From NCBI RefSeq assembly GCF_027923705.1, contig NZ_AP026442.1:3472001-3536000 (forward strand): 64,000 nucleotides of DNA. Reading direction: 5' to 3'. Under the pieces are notes generated by a model, which made no database searches, was not told the DNA's origin, and saw nothing but the letters and a program-made list of their open reading frames with translations. Source of the DNA: Cellulomonas sp. NTE-D12 (GTDB lineage Bacteria > Actinomycetota > Actinomycetes > Actinomycetales > Cellulomonadaceae). Numbering within the stretch: the stretch's first letter is position 1; each line of letters starts with the position of its first letter. The translations under genes and the position numbers were made by a program. Shown piece after piece: positions 53,245 through 61,196 of this stretch.

Positions 53245-53850
53245 TCAGACCGCAGGCGCGCGCAGGACGAGGCCCTCCGACGTGCCCCCCTCGGCGCGCC
53301 CCGCGGCCACCACCGCCTCGACGGCGGCCAGCGCGCCCTCGATCAGCATCGGCTCGCCGTGCTGCGGGTCGCCGAACCACCGGACCGCGGCACCGGGGTC
53401 CGGACGGAACGACGAGCCGACCGGCAGGTTGAGCACCGCCGCGGCCCGCACCTTCGGGTCGCTGGCGGCCCGCACCAGCACGCCGCGGACCATCGGCAGC
53501 CGCGTGACGGCGCGGGTGAGGATGCGCTGGCGTCGGACGCCGGCGAAGAACGTCACCACCACCAGCCCGACGTCGCCGTGCACGTCACCGGTGGCCAGCG
53601 ACTCGAAGTTGACGCCGCGGGTGGCGAACACCCCGGCGAGTGCCGCGATGGTGCCGGTGCGGTGGTCGGCGCGGACGTAGGCGACCCAGCGCTCGTCGTC
53701 CGGGTCCAGGCCGTCGGGTCCGGTGTGGCCGGTCGACAGGTGCGGCTCGCGCGCCGGACGCGCCGGGTGCGCGGCGTGGTGATGCACGCCGTGCGGGTGC
53801 TGGGGGCCGTGCCCGTGAGCGTCGGCGTCGCTCATGCCGGCGTTGCTCAT
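53245..53850 (-). CDS. ACT-domain protein with His-rich N-terminus
   Basis: A 201-residue protein. The first ~45 residues are His/Pro-rich (HGHGPQHPHGVHHHAAHP). Residues ~60-130 form an ACT domain like that of the IlvN/IlvH regulatory subunit: VRADHRTGTIAALAGVFATR, GVNFESLATGDVHG and LVVVTFF. Its ATG overlaps the stop of the dehydrogenase gene. It may sense an amino acid and regulate the coupled dehydrogenase or aminotransferase. The His-rich segment could bind metal. Confidence 0.75.
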   Translation of the reverse strand: MSNAGMSDADAHGHGPQHPHGVHHHAAHPARPAREPHLSTGHTGPDGLDPDDERWVAYVRADHRTGTIAALAGVFATRGVNFESLATGDVHGDVGLVVVTFFAGVRRQRILTRAVTRLPMVRGVLVRAASDPKVRAAAVLNLPVGSSFRPDPGAAVRWFGDPQHGEPMLIEGALAAVEAVVAAGRAEGGTSEGLVLRAPAV

Positions 53851-54923
53851 GCGGGCACAGCCGTGTCCGACCAGGGCGCGAGCGTCGCGGCGATGCTGCG
53901 CGCGACGTCGGCCAGGCGCCGGTCCTCGTCGGGCGCCAGCTCGTCGAGCAGCACACGGGACCAGCCCTCCTGGCCCAGCACCACCGGCACCCCCAGCACG
54001 CCGTGCACCGGCGCGCCGCCGACGCTGATCTCCCCGTCCAGCGCCACCTGTCCGGCCACCACGATGTCGCGGCCGTCCAGGATCGTGTCGAGCAGGTCGA
54101 TGGTGGCGTTCGCCGTGCCGGTGGCGGTCTTGGCGCCGCTCTGGTGGGTCATCCACGGCCGGGCCACCACGCGCAGGTCCGGTGGCCACGTGTCGATCAG
54201 GCGGAACGCCTCCGCGGTGTCCAGGGCGGCGAGCTGGGCCTTGGCCGCGGCGATCTCGTCGCCGAACGCGTCGAGCGTGCGCGGACCCCGCACGGCGGCG
54301 ACGGCCCGCTCGCGCTCCGGCACGTCGCGGCCGCTGATCCGCACGGTCGACCACAGCGGCACCACGCCGTCCCCGTGCTCGCCGGCGACGAACCCGCCCA
54401 CCCGGTGCCGGCGCACCCCGAGGGACACCGCCACCTCCCGGCGGAACCGCAGGGTGTCCAGCCACGCGCCCATGCCGATCACCCGGTGCCGGCCCAGGCG
54501 GTTGGCCATCACGGCGACGCCCAGCTCCACCGGGTTGGAGACGACCACCACCACCTCCGAGCCCGAGCCGTGGGCGGCGAGCGCCTCGGCGTAGGCGGCG
54601 AACACGGCGTGGTTGTCGGCGGCCAGCTCTGCGCGGGTGAGCGGCATGCCGTCGGTGGCGGGCGGTGAGGTGCGGCCGGCGGCGACGACGACGACGTCCG
54701 CCACCACGTCGTTCGGGTCGAGGGCGACGTCGATGATCGGCGCGTGCTCGTCGTACGCGTCGATCAGGTCGGCACGCAGGCCGTGCGCCGCACGCTCGGA
54801 CGCGCCGCCCGCCCGGCCCACCAGCTGCAGCCGGGAGGACGTGGGGAGCAGCGCGCGCTCGACGAGCTGGGTGCACACCTGCCGCCCGACGTCGCCTGTC
54901 GCACCGAGCACCGCCACGTCCAT
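53847..54923 (-). CDS. Malate/lactate dehydrogenase-family enzyme
   Basis: A 358-residue NAD-dependent dehydrogenase. The N-terminal MDVAVLGATGDVGRQVCTQL is the dinucleotide loop. The catalytic aspartate/arginine segment is WLDTLRFRREVA, and the catalytic histidine is in VGGFVAGEHGDGVVPLWS. A loop VSNPVELGVAVMANRLG matches the family. Which 2-hydroxy acid it uses is not clear; substrate-loop arginines are unusual. It starts ten bases after the aminotransferase stop. Confidence 0.85.
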   Translation of the reverse strand: MDVAVLGATGDVGRQVCTQLVERALLPTSSRLQLVGRAGGASERAAHGLRADLIDAYDEHAPIIDVALDPNDVVADVVVVAAGRTSPPATDGMPLTRAELAADNHAVFAAYAEALAAHGSGSEVVVVVSNPVELGVAVMANRLGRHRVIGMGAWLDTLRFRREVAVSLGVRRHRVGGFVAGEHGDGVVPLWSTVRISGRDVPERERAVAAVRGPRTLDAFGDEIAAAKAQLAALDTAEAFRLIDTWPPDLRVVARPWMTHQSGAKTATGTANATIDLLDTILDGRDIVVAGQVALDGEISVGGAPVHGVLGVPVVLGQEGWSRVLLDELAPDEDRRLADVARSIAATLAPWSDTAVPA

Positions 54924-54933
54924 GCGGCGGAGC

Positions 54934-56163
54934 CTATGCCGGGGGCGTCACGTCCACGTTTCGAGACGGCTGCCGCGCTAGGCCGGGGGCCGGGAGGGTC
55001 GCCTGCCAGGCGACGATGCGGTGCACCGCCGCCTCGACCACCTCGGGGGCCGCCGCGAACGACAGCCGCACCCACCGATGCCCCTCCGTCGGGTCGAAGT
55101 CCGTGCCGGGCGTCAGGGCCACACCGGCCTCCTCGAGCAGCCGTGCGCAGTACGTCACCGAGTCGAGCCCGAACCCGGACACGTCGCCGTACAGGTAGAA
55201 CGCACCGTCGGCGGGGGCGACGGGGGACCAGCCGAGGTCCGGCAGCGCGGCCATCAGCAGCTCGCGGCTGCGCCCGTAGTCCGCCACGGAGGCGTCGGCG
55301 GCGGCCATCCCCTCCGGCGACAGGGCGACGAGCGCGGCGTGCTGGGCGACCGCCGGTGGGCAGAGCGCGACGTTGCCGGCCAGCGCGCTGACGGGCTCGA
55401 CGAGGTCGTCGGGCAGCACCAGCCAGCCCAGTCGCCAGCCGGTCATGCCCCAGAACTTGGAGAACGAGCTGACGACGACGGCACCCGCCTCGCGGAACGC
55501 CGCGGCGGTGGCCGTCGGCGGTGCGGAGGCGTAGGTGAGGCCGTGGTAGATCTCGTCGGACACCAGCCGCACGCCGTGGTCCGCGCACCAGCGGGCCAGC
55601 GCGGTCAGCTCGTCGGGCTCGACCATCGTGCCGGTCGGGTTCGCCGGGCTCGCAAGCACCAGTCCGTCGAGCCGCCCACCGGCCCTGAGCAGGGATTCCA
55701 GCTGCGCCACCGTCGGCTGGTACCGCTGCTCCGGCCCGCACGGCAGGTCCACCACCTCGATGCCGAGCGTCCGGAGGATCGTCGCGTACGCCGGGTAGCC
55801 GGGGCGGGCCAGCGCCACCCGGTCGCCGACGTCGAACGCCGCGAGGAACGCCAGCACGAACGCGCCCGACGAGCCCGTGGTCACCGCGACGTGCGCCGGG
55901 TTGACGGTCACGCCGTACCGGTCCTCGTACAGGCGCGCCAGCGCCACCCGCAGCGCCGGGATGCCCGTCGCCTCCGTGTAGCCCAGGTCGCCGGCGGCCA
56001 GCAGCTCGGCAGCCCGGTTCCGCACCACCTCGGCGGCACCCGTCCCCGGCTCACCGGCGCACAGCACCAGGACGTCCTCACCGCGCGCGCGGCGCTCGTT
56101 GGCGGCCGCCAGGATCTCCATCACGGCGAACGGCGGCACCGCCGACCGGGCTGCGACCTTCAT
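54934..56163 (-). CDS. Class I/II aminotransferase
   Basis: A 409-residue fold-type I PLP enzyme of the aspartate/alanine aminotransferase group. Motifs: YTEATGIPALRVALARLYED, LASPANPTGTMV, VSDEIYHGLTYA and the Schiff-base lysine in SFSKFWGMTGWRLGWLV. A final RLSFAAAPE carries the substrate-carboxylate arginine. Its ATG overlaps the phosphatase stop. It may supply or remove the keto acid used by the following dehydrogenase. Confidence 0.9.
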   Translation of the reverse strand: MKVAARSAVPPFAVMEILAAANERRARGEDVLVLCAGEPGTGAAEVVRNRAAELLAAGDLGYTEATGIPALRVALARLYEDRYGVTVNPAHVAVTTGSSGAFVLAFLAAFDVGDRVALARPGYPAYATILRTLGIEVVDLPCGPEQRYQPTVAQLESLLRAGGRLDGLVLASPANPTGTMVEPDELTALARWCADHGVRLVSDEIYHGLTYASAPPTATAAAFREAGAVVVSSFSKFWGMTGWRLGWLVLPDDLVEPVSALAGNVALCPPAVAQHAALVALSPEGMAAADASVADYGRSRELLMAALPDLGWSPVAPADGAFYLYGDVSGFGLDSVTYCARLLEEAGVALTPGTDFDPTEGHRWVRLSFAAAPEVVEAAVHRIVAWQATLPAPGLARQPSRNVDVTPPA

Positions 56164-56711
56164 CGAGACGCCTCCTGCCGGCCGCGCGCCTCCAGGGCGG
56201 CCCGGACGTGCGCCACCACCCCGTCGGCACCCGCCTCGATCTGTGCGAGGCACGCCTCGAAGTCGTCCGGACCGCCGTACCAGGGGTCGTCGATGTCCAG
56301 CAGGTGCTCGCTGCGCGGGTCGTCGACCGCGGGGGCCTCGGGGTCGAACCGTCGGTACATCACGACGCGGTCGGCCAGCACGGCGTCCTGTCCCGCCAGG
56401 CGGCGCAGCGCGCGGGCGTGCGTGGACGTCATCGGCAGCACCAGGTCGCGCGCCGTCAGGTCCTCCGCGCGCACCCGGCGAGCCCGGTGACCGTCGCCGG
56501 TCGGGTAGCCGTGGGCGCGCAGCACCGCCCGCGCCCGGCGGTCCACCGGGTTGCCGTGCTCCTCGTCGCTGATGCCGGACGAGTCGACCAGCACCTCGTC
56601 GGCCAGACCGGCCTCGGCGAACCGCTGCCGCAGCACGATCTCTGCCATCGGGGACCGGCAGATGTTGCCGGTGCAGACGGTCATCACGCGGTACGGGCTG
56701 TCGGCGCTCAC
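56160..56711 (-). CDS. Low-molecular-weight protein-tyrosine phosphatase
   Basis: A 183-residue phosphatase. The P-loop VCTGNICRSPMAE carries the nucleophilic Cys and Arg, and the general-acid aspartate is in DIDDPWYGGPDDFE. GTG at 56711 gives a short lead-in; an ATG nine codons later would start at MTVCTGN. It is the first gene of a four-gene minus-strand operon. Targets could be envelope or exopolysaccharide kinases; none is adjacent. Confidence 0.9.
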   Translation of the reverse strand: MSADSPYRVMTVCTGNICRSPMAEIVLRQRFAEAGLADEVLVDSSGISDEEHGNPVDRRARAVLRAHGYPTGDGHRARRVRAEDLTARDLVLPMTSTHARALRRLAGQDAVLADRVVMYRRFDPEAPAVDDPRSEHLLDIDDPWYGGPDDFEACLAQIEAGADGVVAHVRAALEARGRQEASR

Positions 56712-56994
56712 CGGTCCATCCTGGCGCGTCCGGCGTGGGGCGCCGTCCGGGCGCCGCCGGCGGCGTGAGCCCCTGACGGCGTGGGCGGCGGGGTGGCGGT
56801 GGTGGCTGAGCGGCGGTGGCGTGACGCGGCCGGGCGGTGGTGGCGGCGCACGCACCCCGGCCGACGGCGCGCGCTCCGGCCGGCGGTGCGCACTCGGGCC
56901 GCTGTGCGCAGGCCGGTGTGCACGCCCGTGGGGCCTGCGGGTGAACCAGTCCCGGCCCCTGTCGTCGTCGACGGACGGACCATACGTTCGTCGC

Positions 56995-57873
56995 ATGGGC
57001 ATGGTGGCGGTCACTGGTGCGACGGGGCAGGTGGGGGGCCGGGTCTCGGCCCGCCTGTCGGCGAAGGGCATGCGGCACCGGGTGCTCGCGCGGCACCCCG
57101 GACGGCTGCTCGCCTCCGACCTGGTCGAGGTCGCGGCGTTCGAGGGGTACGACGACGAGGCCGGGCTGCGGGCGGCGTTCGCGGGCGTCGACGACGTCGT
57201 CCTCGTCTCCGCCCACGAGCATCCCGACCGGGTGGGTCTGCACCGCACCGTGGTCGAGGCGGCCGCCGCGGCCGGCGTGCAGCGGGTCGTCTACGTCTCC
57301 TTCCTCGGCGCGGCGCCGGACGCGACGTTCACCTACGCCCGGGACCACTGGCACACCGAGCAGCTGCTCCGCGAGTCCGGTCTGGCGTGGGTGGCGCTGC
57401 GCGACTCGCTCTACCACGCGGGTTGGCCGCTGTTCGTGGGTGACGACGACACCCTGCGCGGGCCCGCCGGCGAGGGGCGCGTCGCGTCGGTGGCGCACGA
57501 CGACGTGGCCGACGTGGTGGTGGCGGCGATCCGGATCGGTGTCGGCTCCCATGAGGGGTACGTCCGCGACGTGACCGGTCCCGAGGCGCTGACCCTGGAG
57601 GAGGTCTGCTCGCAGCTCTCCGCCGCCGTTGGGCGGACCATCAGCTACGTGCCGGAGACGGTCGACGAGGCCTACGCCTCACGGGCCCGCTACGGCGCCG
57701 CCGACTGGGAGGTCGACGGCTGGGTGTCGACGTACACCGCCATCGCGGCCGGCGAGCTGGACATCGTCTCGACGACCGTCGAGGACCTCACCGGCCATGC
57801 GGCTCAGTCGTTCGCCGACTGGCTCGCCGCCAACCCGGCCGCGCTGAGCCGGCTGCGGCACGGAGCGCGGTAG
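56995..57873 (+). CDS. NmrA-like NAD(P)-binding oxidoreductase
   Basis: A 292-residue atypical SDR protein. VAVTGATGQVGGRVSARL is the nucleotide-binding loop, and VVYVSFLGAAPDATFTYARDH plus WHTEQLLRESGL fit the NmrA/QOR2 group. A typical catalytic Tyr-Lys pair is not obvious, so it may be a redox sensor or quinone reductase. The start at 56995 lies six bases after a TACGTT box and may be leaderless. The 283-base gap before it shows nothing else. Confidence 0.85.
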   Translation: MGMVAVTGATGQVGGRVSARLSAKGMRHRVLARHPGRLLASDLVEVAAFEGYDDEAGLRAAFAGVDDVVLVSAHEHPDRVGLHRTVVEAAAAAGVQRVVYVSFLGAAPDATFTYARDHWHTEQLLRESGLAWVALRDSLYHAGWPLFVGDDDTLRGPAGEGRVASVAHDDVADVVVAAIRIGVGSHEGYVRDVTGPEALTLEEVCSQLSAAVGRTISYVPETVDEAYASRARYGAADWEVDGWVSTYTAIAAGELDIVSTTVEDLTGHAAQSFADWLAANPAALSRLRHGAR

Positions 57874-57969
57874 CCGAGTCGCGGGCGCGGCCGGTTGCAC
57901 GCCGACCTCGTCAGGCGAGGCCGTCGCGAGCCGTCCCCGCAGAACGCGGCCGGTCGCGCGCGGCCGGGC

Positions 57970-58734
57970 TCAGTCGCGCGCGGTGAGGACGATGGTGCCG
58001 TTCGGCGTCAGGGCGACCGTGTGCTCGGCGTGCGCCGTGATCGAGTGGTCCGCCGACCGGATGGTCCAGCCGTCGGGGTCGATGACGTAGCCGTCGCCAC
58101 CGGCCATGAACCACGGCTCGATGGCGATGACCAGGCCTTCCTTCAGCTTCTGACCTGTCCCACGCCGGCCGAGGTTCGCCACGTGCGGGTCCTCGTGCAT
58201 CGTCCGCCCGACGCCGTGACCGCCGAAGTCGGCGTTGATGCCGAACCCGCCGGCCCGGCCGACCCTGCCGATCGCCTCCGACACGTCACCCATCCGGGCA
58301 CCGACCCGGGCGGCCGCGATGCCCGCGTCGAGCGCCGCCTCCGTGGTGGCGATGAGCCGCTGAGCCTCCGGGGTGGTGGTGCCGAGCTGGAACGTCAGCG
58401 CGGAGTCGGCCACCCAGCCCTGCAGCTCGCACGCGAAGTCGATGCTGACCACGGCACCGTCCTTCAGCACCTCGTCGGACGGCAGGCCGTGGAGCGCGGC
58501 GTCGTCGACGGAGATGCACAGCACGCCGGGGTACGGCATCGCGCCGAACGACGGGTGGTAACCGAGGTACACCGACCGGGCGCCGGCCTTGGCGATGAGC
58601 TCGCGGGCGTGCGCGTCGAGGTCGTTGGTGGTCATCCCGATCCGCGCGAACTCGCGCAGCGACGTCAGCACCTCCCCGACGAACCGGCCGACGGGCCGCA
58701 TCTGCTCGATCTGTGCTGGCGTCTTCAGGCTCAC
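57970..58734 (-). CDS. map: Type I methionine aminopeptidase
   Basis: A 254-residue dinuclear metalloprotease. Metal ligands appear in SIDFACELQGWVADSALTF (two Asp), GGHGVGRTMHEDP (His), IAIEPWF (Glu) and HAEHTV (Glu). The substrate-gating His is in DDAALHGLPS. GTG at 58734 follows a GAAGG; an upstream in-frame start at 58764 is less likely. It removes the initiator methionine. It is a solitary gene copy, not beside adk or infA. Confidence 0.95.
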   Translation of the reverse strand: MSLKTPAQIEQMRPVGRFVGEVLTSLREFARIGMTTNDLDAHARELIAKAGARSVYLGYHPSFGAMPYPGVLCISVDDAALHGLPSDEVLKDGAVVSIDFACELQGWVADSALTFQLGTTTPEAQRLIATTEAALDAGIAAARVGARMGDVSEAIGRVGRAGGFGINADFGGHGVGRTMHEDPHVANLGRRGTGQKLKEGLVIAIEPWFMAGGDGYVIDPDGWTIRSADHSITAHAEHTVALTPNGTIVLTARD

Positions 58735-58845
58735 AGCGACACCTTCGCACGGATCGCAACCCACCTCGGCGGCACGGGCCTAGGCACCGGCGCACGGCAG
58801 CTGCGGGGACACGCCCGGCGGAGGTGCAGCCAGGGGTCCCGAAGC

Positions 58846-60654
58846 TCAGAACGGCGGCGGCCCGTCGTCGCACCGCGGGAGTCGTCGGGACGCGGCCACC
58901 CGCGCGGTCGACGACGAGAGCGGCGGTGACGGTGGCAGCACGGCTGGCTTTGCCGGTGGTGGCTGTGCGGGTGACGGAGGCCCAGCGGGTGACGGTGGCG
59001 GTGCGGCCGACGGTGGTGGATCCGGTACCGCGGCGCGAGCCGGCGCGGCCGGGCGTGGGCGTGCGGCTGTCACCAGCCGGCCGTCGGGGGTGCGGAACTC
59101 GTAGCGCGGCGGCGGTCGCACTCCGGGCGGTTCGCCGTTGGCATCCGGTCGGAGCCGACGTATACGCAGGTCAGCGCGGTGCACCTCGTGGTGGTGGAAC
59201 ACGCACAGCAGCACTCCGTTGTCCACTGACGTGCCGCCGCCGTCCCGGTCCCACCAGGCGATGTGGTGCACCTCGCCCCATCGCGCAGGCTTGCCGCAGC
59301 CGCCGAAGGCGCACACCTGGTCGCGGACGATGACGGCCCGCCGCACAGCACCCGAGAACAGGCGGACGGACCGACCGAGGTCGACCGGCGTGGAGTCGGC
59401 ACCGAGCACCACCCGGGACACCTCGGCGTCGCACAGAAGCCGGGTCAGCTCCGAGAACGGCACCGGGACACCGTCCTCGGTGCACGCTGGCGTGACGCCG
59501 CCGAGGCCGGGCAGAGCGGTCGGCGTGACGCCAGCGGCCACGCCTGCACCGTCACCCACGGCGACGGTCACCCCAGCATCGTCCCCCACGCCGACGGTCA
59601 CGCGAGCACCGTCACCCACCTCCGCCGTCTCCCGACCAGCCGCGTCGGCATCCGCCGTACGGGTCGCACGCCGGCCGAGCTCGGAGCGGACGGCCGCGAA
59701 CGTCGGAGCGTCGACGACAAGGCTGACGTGCGGTCGGACGGATGCGACCGACCCCGACACTGGCAGGTCGAGCAGCGTGCTCGCCATGGCCATCAGGGCA
59801 TCGGCCCGTGCCTGCTCGGAGGTCCGCTCGTCGTCGGGCGCCTCGCCCATGCGGTCGAGCGCTCGTCGGACGATCTCGCCCGAGACCCGGTCGAGGCGGC
59901 CCTTCAGGTACGTCCCGTCGGGCGCGTCTGAGACGTGCAGGAAGCGCGCGGCGCGCTGGGCCTGGTGATCCCGCTCGAGCTGAGCCGGGTCGAGCGTCGC
60001 GATCCACGCGCCGAGGTCGCGCGAGAAGCGCCGGACGTCCGTCGACTCGGCGAGCCGCACCACCGTCGCCTGACCCTCCGTCGAGGTCAGCGCACTCTCG
60101 ACCGCGACGGACGACCGGTCGAGCACACGCGCCACCACGTCGAGATGGGCGACCGGCAACGCTCCGGCGTCCACGGCCACGGCCACGCGGGGCATCGCAG
60201 TCAGCGCCTCGGCCTGCCGCACCTGCTCGTGTGCCGCGCGCATGCCGCACCCGGACCGGCGGTCGATGGCTGCCGCGACCGAGCCGTCACCGAGCGCGGC
60301 GACCGTGCCCGCGTCTCGGTCCACCGAGAGCCACGCCGCCTTCGCCGCAGTCAGGGTGCCGGACAGGCGATCGAGCGCCGACCACATCGCCTGCCGCTCG
60401 GCTGCGGACCAGCCGGCACCAGCGCCGGACAGTGCGCCGAGCGCGGAGAGCTCCTCGCGGACCCGCGTGAGGCGCGCGAGAGCAGCGGTCGCACCGACAG
60501 CTCCTCGGTGAGGATCGATCCGCACGTCGGGCACCGGACGATGCGCCGAGCCGGCGGCCGACCGCGACGCGACGCCGGCCGGGTGGCGGCTCGGCGTCGG
60601 TGCGAGGGCGACCGCTTCGAACACGTGTTCGACTCTAGTAGATGCCACCGACAT
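58846..60654 (-). CDS. DUF222 (13E12-type) HNH endonuclease
   Basis: A ~602-residue protein. Residues ~60-330 are a DUF222 domain (SAAERQAMWSALDRLSGTL, GRLDRVSGEIVRRALDRM). The C-terminal HNH domain is VCAFGGCGKPARWGEVHHIA, then DNGVLLCVFHHHEVH, followed by a Pro-rich tail. Between them lies a Gly/Asp/Val repeat. A perfect SOS box covers the first codons. A GTG inside that box (60624) gives MFEAVALAP and may be the true start, as seen for related mycobacterial genes. Confidence 0.88.
   Translation of the reverse strand: MSVASTRVEHVFEAVALAPTPSRHPAGVASRSAAGSAHRPVPDVRIDPHRGAVGATAALARLTRVREELSALGALSGAGAGWSAAERQAMWSALDRLSGTLTAAKAAWLSVDRDAGTVAALGDGSVAAAIDRRSGCGMRAAHEQVRQAEALTAMPRVAVAVDAGALPVAHLDVVARVLDRSSVAVESALTSTEGQATVVRLAESTDVRRFSRDLGAWIATLDPAQLERDHQAQRAARFLHVSDAPDGTYLKGRLDRVSGEIVRRALDRMGEAPDDERTSEQARADALMAMASTLLDLPVSGSVASVRPHVSLVVDAPTFAAVRSELGRRATRTADADAAGRETAEVGDGARVTVGVGDDAGVTVAVGDGAGVAAGVTPTALPGLGGVTPACTEDGVPVPFSELTRLLCDAEVSRVVLGADSTPVDLGRSVRLFSGAVRRAVIVRDQVCAFGGCGKPARWGEVHHIAWWDRDGGGTSVDNGVLLCVFHHHEVHRADLRIRRLRPDANGEPPGVRPPPRYEFRTPDGRLVTAARPRPAAPARAAVPDPPPSAAPPPSPAGPPSPAQPPPAKPAVLPPSPPLSSSTARVAASRRLPRCDDGPPPF
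59539..59628. repeat. Three 30-bp in-frame repeats inside the DUF222-HNH gene
   Basis: Three units, each built around GTCACCCACGGCGACGGTCA-like sequence, encode decapeptides of the type VGDGAxVTVG between the DUF222 and HNH domains. The length is a multiple of three, so changes in copy number keep the frame. Confidence 0.7.
60617..60632 (-). promoter_or_regulatory. LexA-binding SOS box
   Basis: TCGAACACGTGTTCGA is a perfect palindrome and a perfect match to the actinobacterial SOS consensus TCGAAC-N4-GTTCGA. It overlaps codons 8-13 of the DUF222-HNH gene if the ATG at 60654 is used, or the start codon itself if the GTG at 60624 is used. LexA repression and DNA-damage induction are expected. 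Confidence 0.88.
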
Positions 60655-60929
60655 CCGACGGCGTTCTCCACAGCCCGCAATCGTGCCGCTGACCTGCGCA
60701 TACAGAGTCCAGCAGCGCGGTGCGGGGCCAGAGCGGTGCTCGCGCACGCACGCGACACGCGTCCGGGCAGGGAACAGCCCGTGGGCCGGTACCTCTTTCG
60801 AGGCCCTGCCGCGAGGGACGAGGTCGCGGCTCCCACGGGCTGCGGTGACTGCCGGTATTCGCTGCCGTCCGGGCCGGATGACCGGCCGGGCAGCGGCGGA
60901 CTCGACAATCCGTCCGATGCGTCGGGCGG

Positions 60930-60968
60930 CTAGCGGACAGCCACCTCACTCGTCCGGAAAGACTTCAT
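60930..60968 (-). CDS. Candidate 12-residue micro-ORF with strong ribosome binding site
   Basis: The ORF reads MKSFRTSEVAVR and stops. AAGGAGGTG (60978-60986) stands nine bases before its ATG and is one of the strongest ribosome binding sites in the window. A TTGGCG-N17-TACCTT promoter lies just upstream. It is on the same strand as the DUF222-HNH gene, 275 bases before it. It could be a leader peptide, a microprotein or the remnant of a broken gene. No other gene is visible in 60655-61196. Confidence 0.4.
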   Translation of the reverse strand: MKSFRTSEVAVR

Positions 60969-60999
60969 CTCGCGGACCACCTCCTTCCCGTGTCCGACG

Positions 61000-61028
61000 A
61001 AGGTACGTCGCAGTCCTGAGACCGCCAA
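61000..61028 (-). promoter_or_regulatory. Candidate sigma-70-type promoter of the micro-ORF
   Basis: On the minus strand TTGGCG (-35) and TACCTT (-10) are spaced exactly 17 bases. The expected start is near 60993, giving a ~25-base 5' leader that holds a strong ribosome binding site before the micro-ORF. Confidence 0.5.
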
Positions 61029-61196
61029 CAGATTTCGCCTCCGACGAACAGGCAGTCGGACGACCCCCGGACGACGACCGAATCGACCGCTCGCCTCGCC
61101 CCCGCAGCCCCACGGACGTCGGTCCACCGACGACCCCGGCCGGGGCGGGTCCACGCTGACCCGTCCCGGCCGGAGCCCGCGTTCCGAGCAGCCCGG

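Noticed and set aside
56712..56994. Small genes in the GC-rich spacer before the NmrA-like gene
   Set aside because: Frames there are short, Gly/Arg/Pro-rich and without ribosome binding sites.
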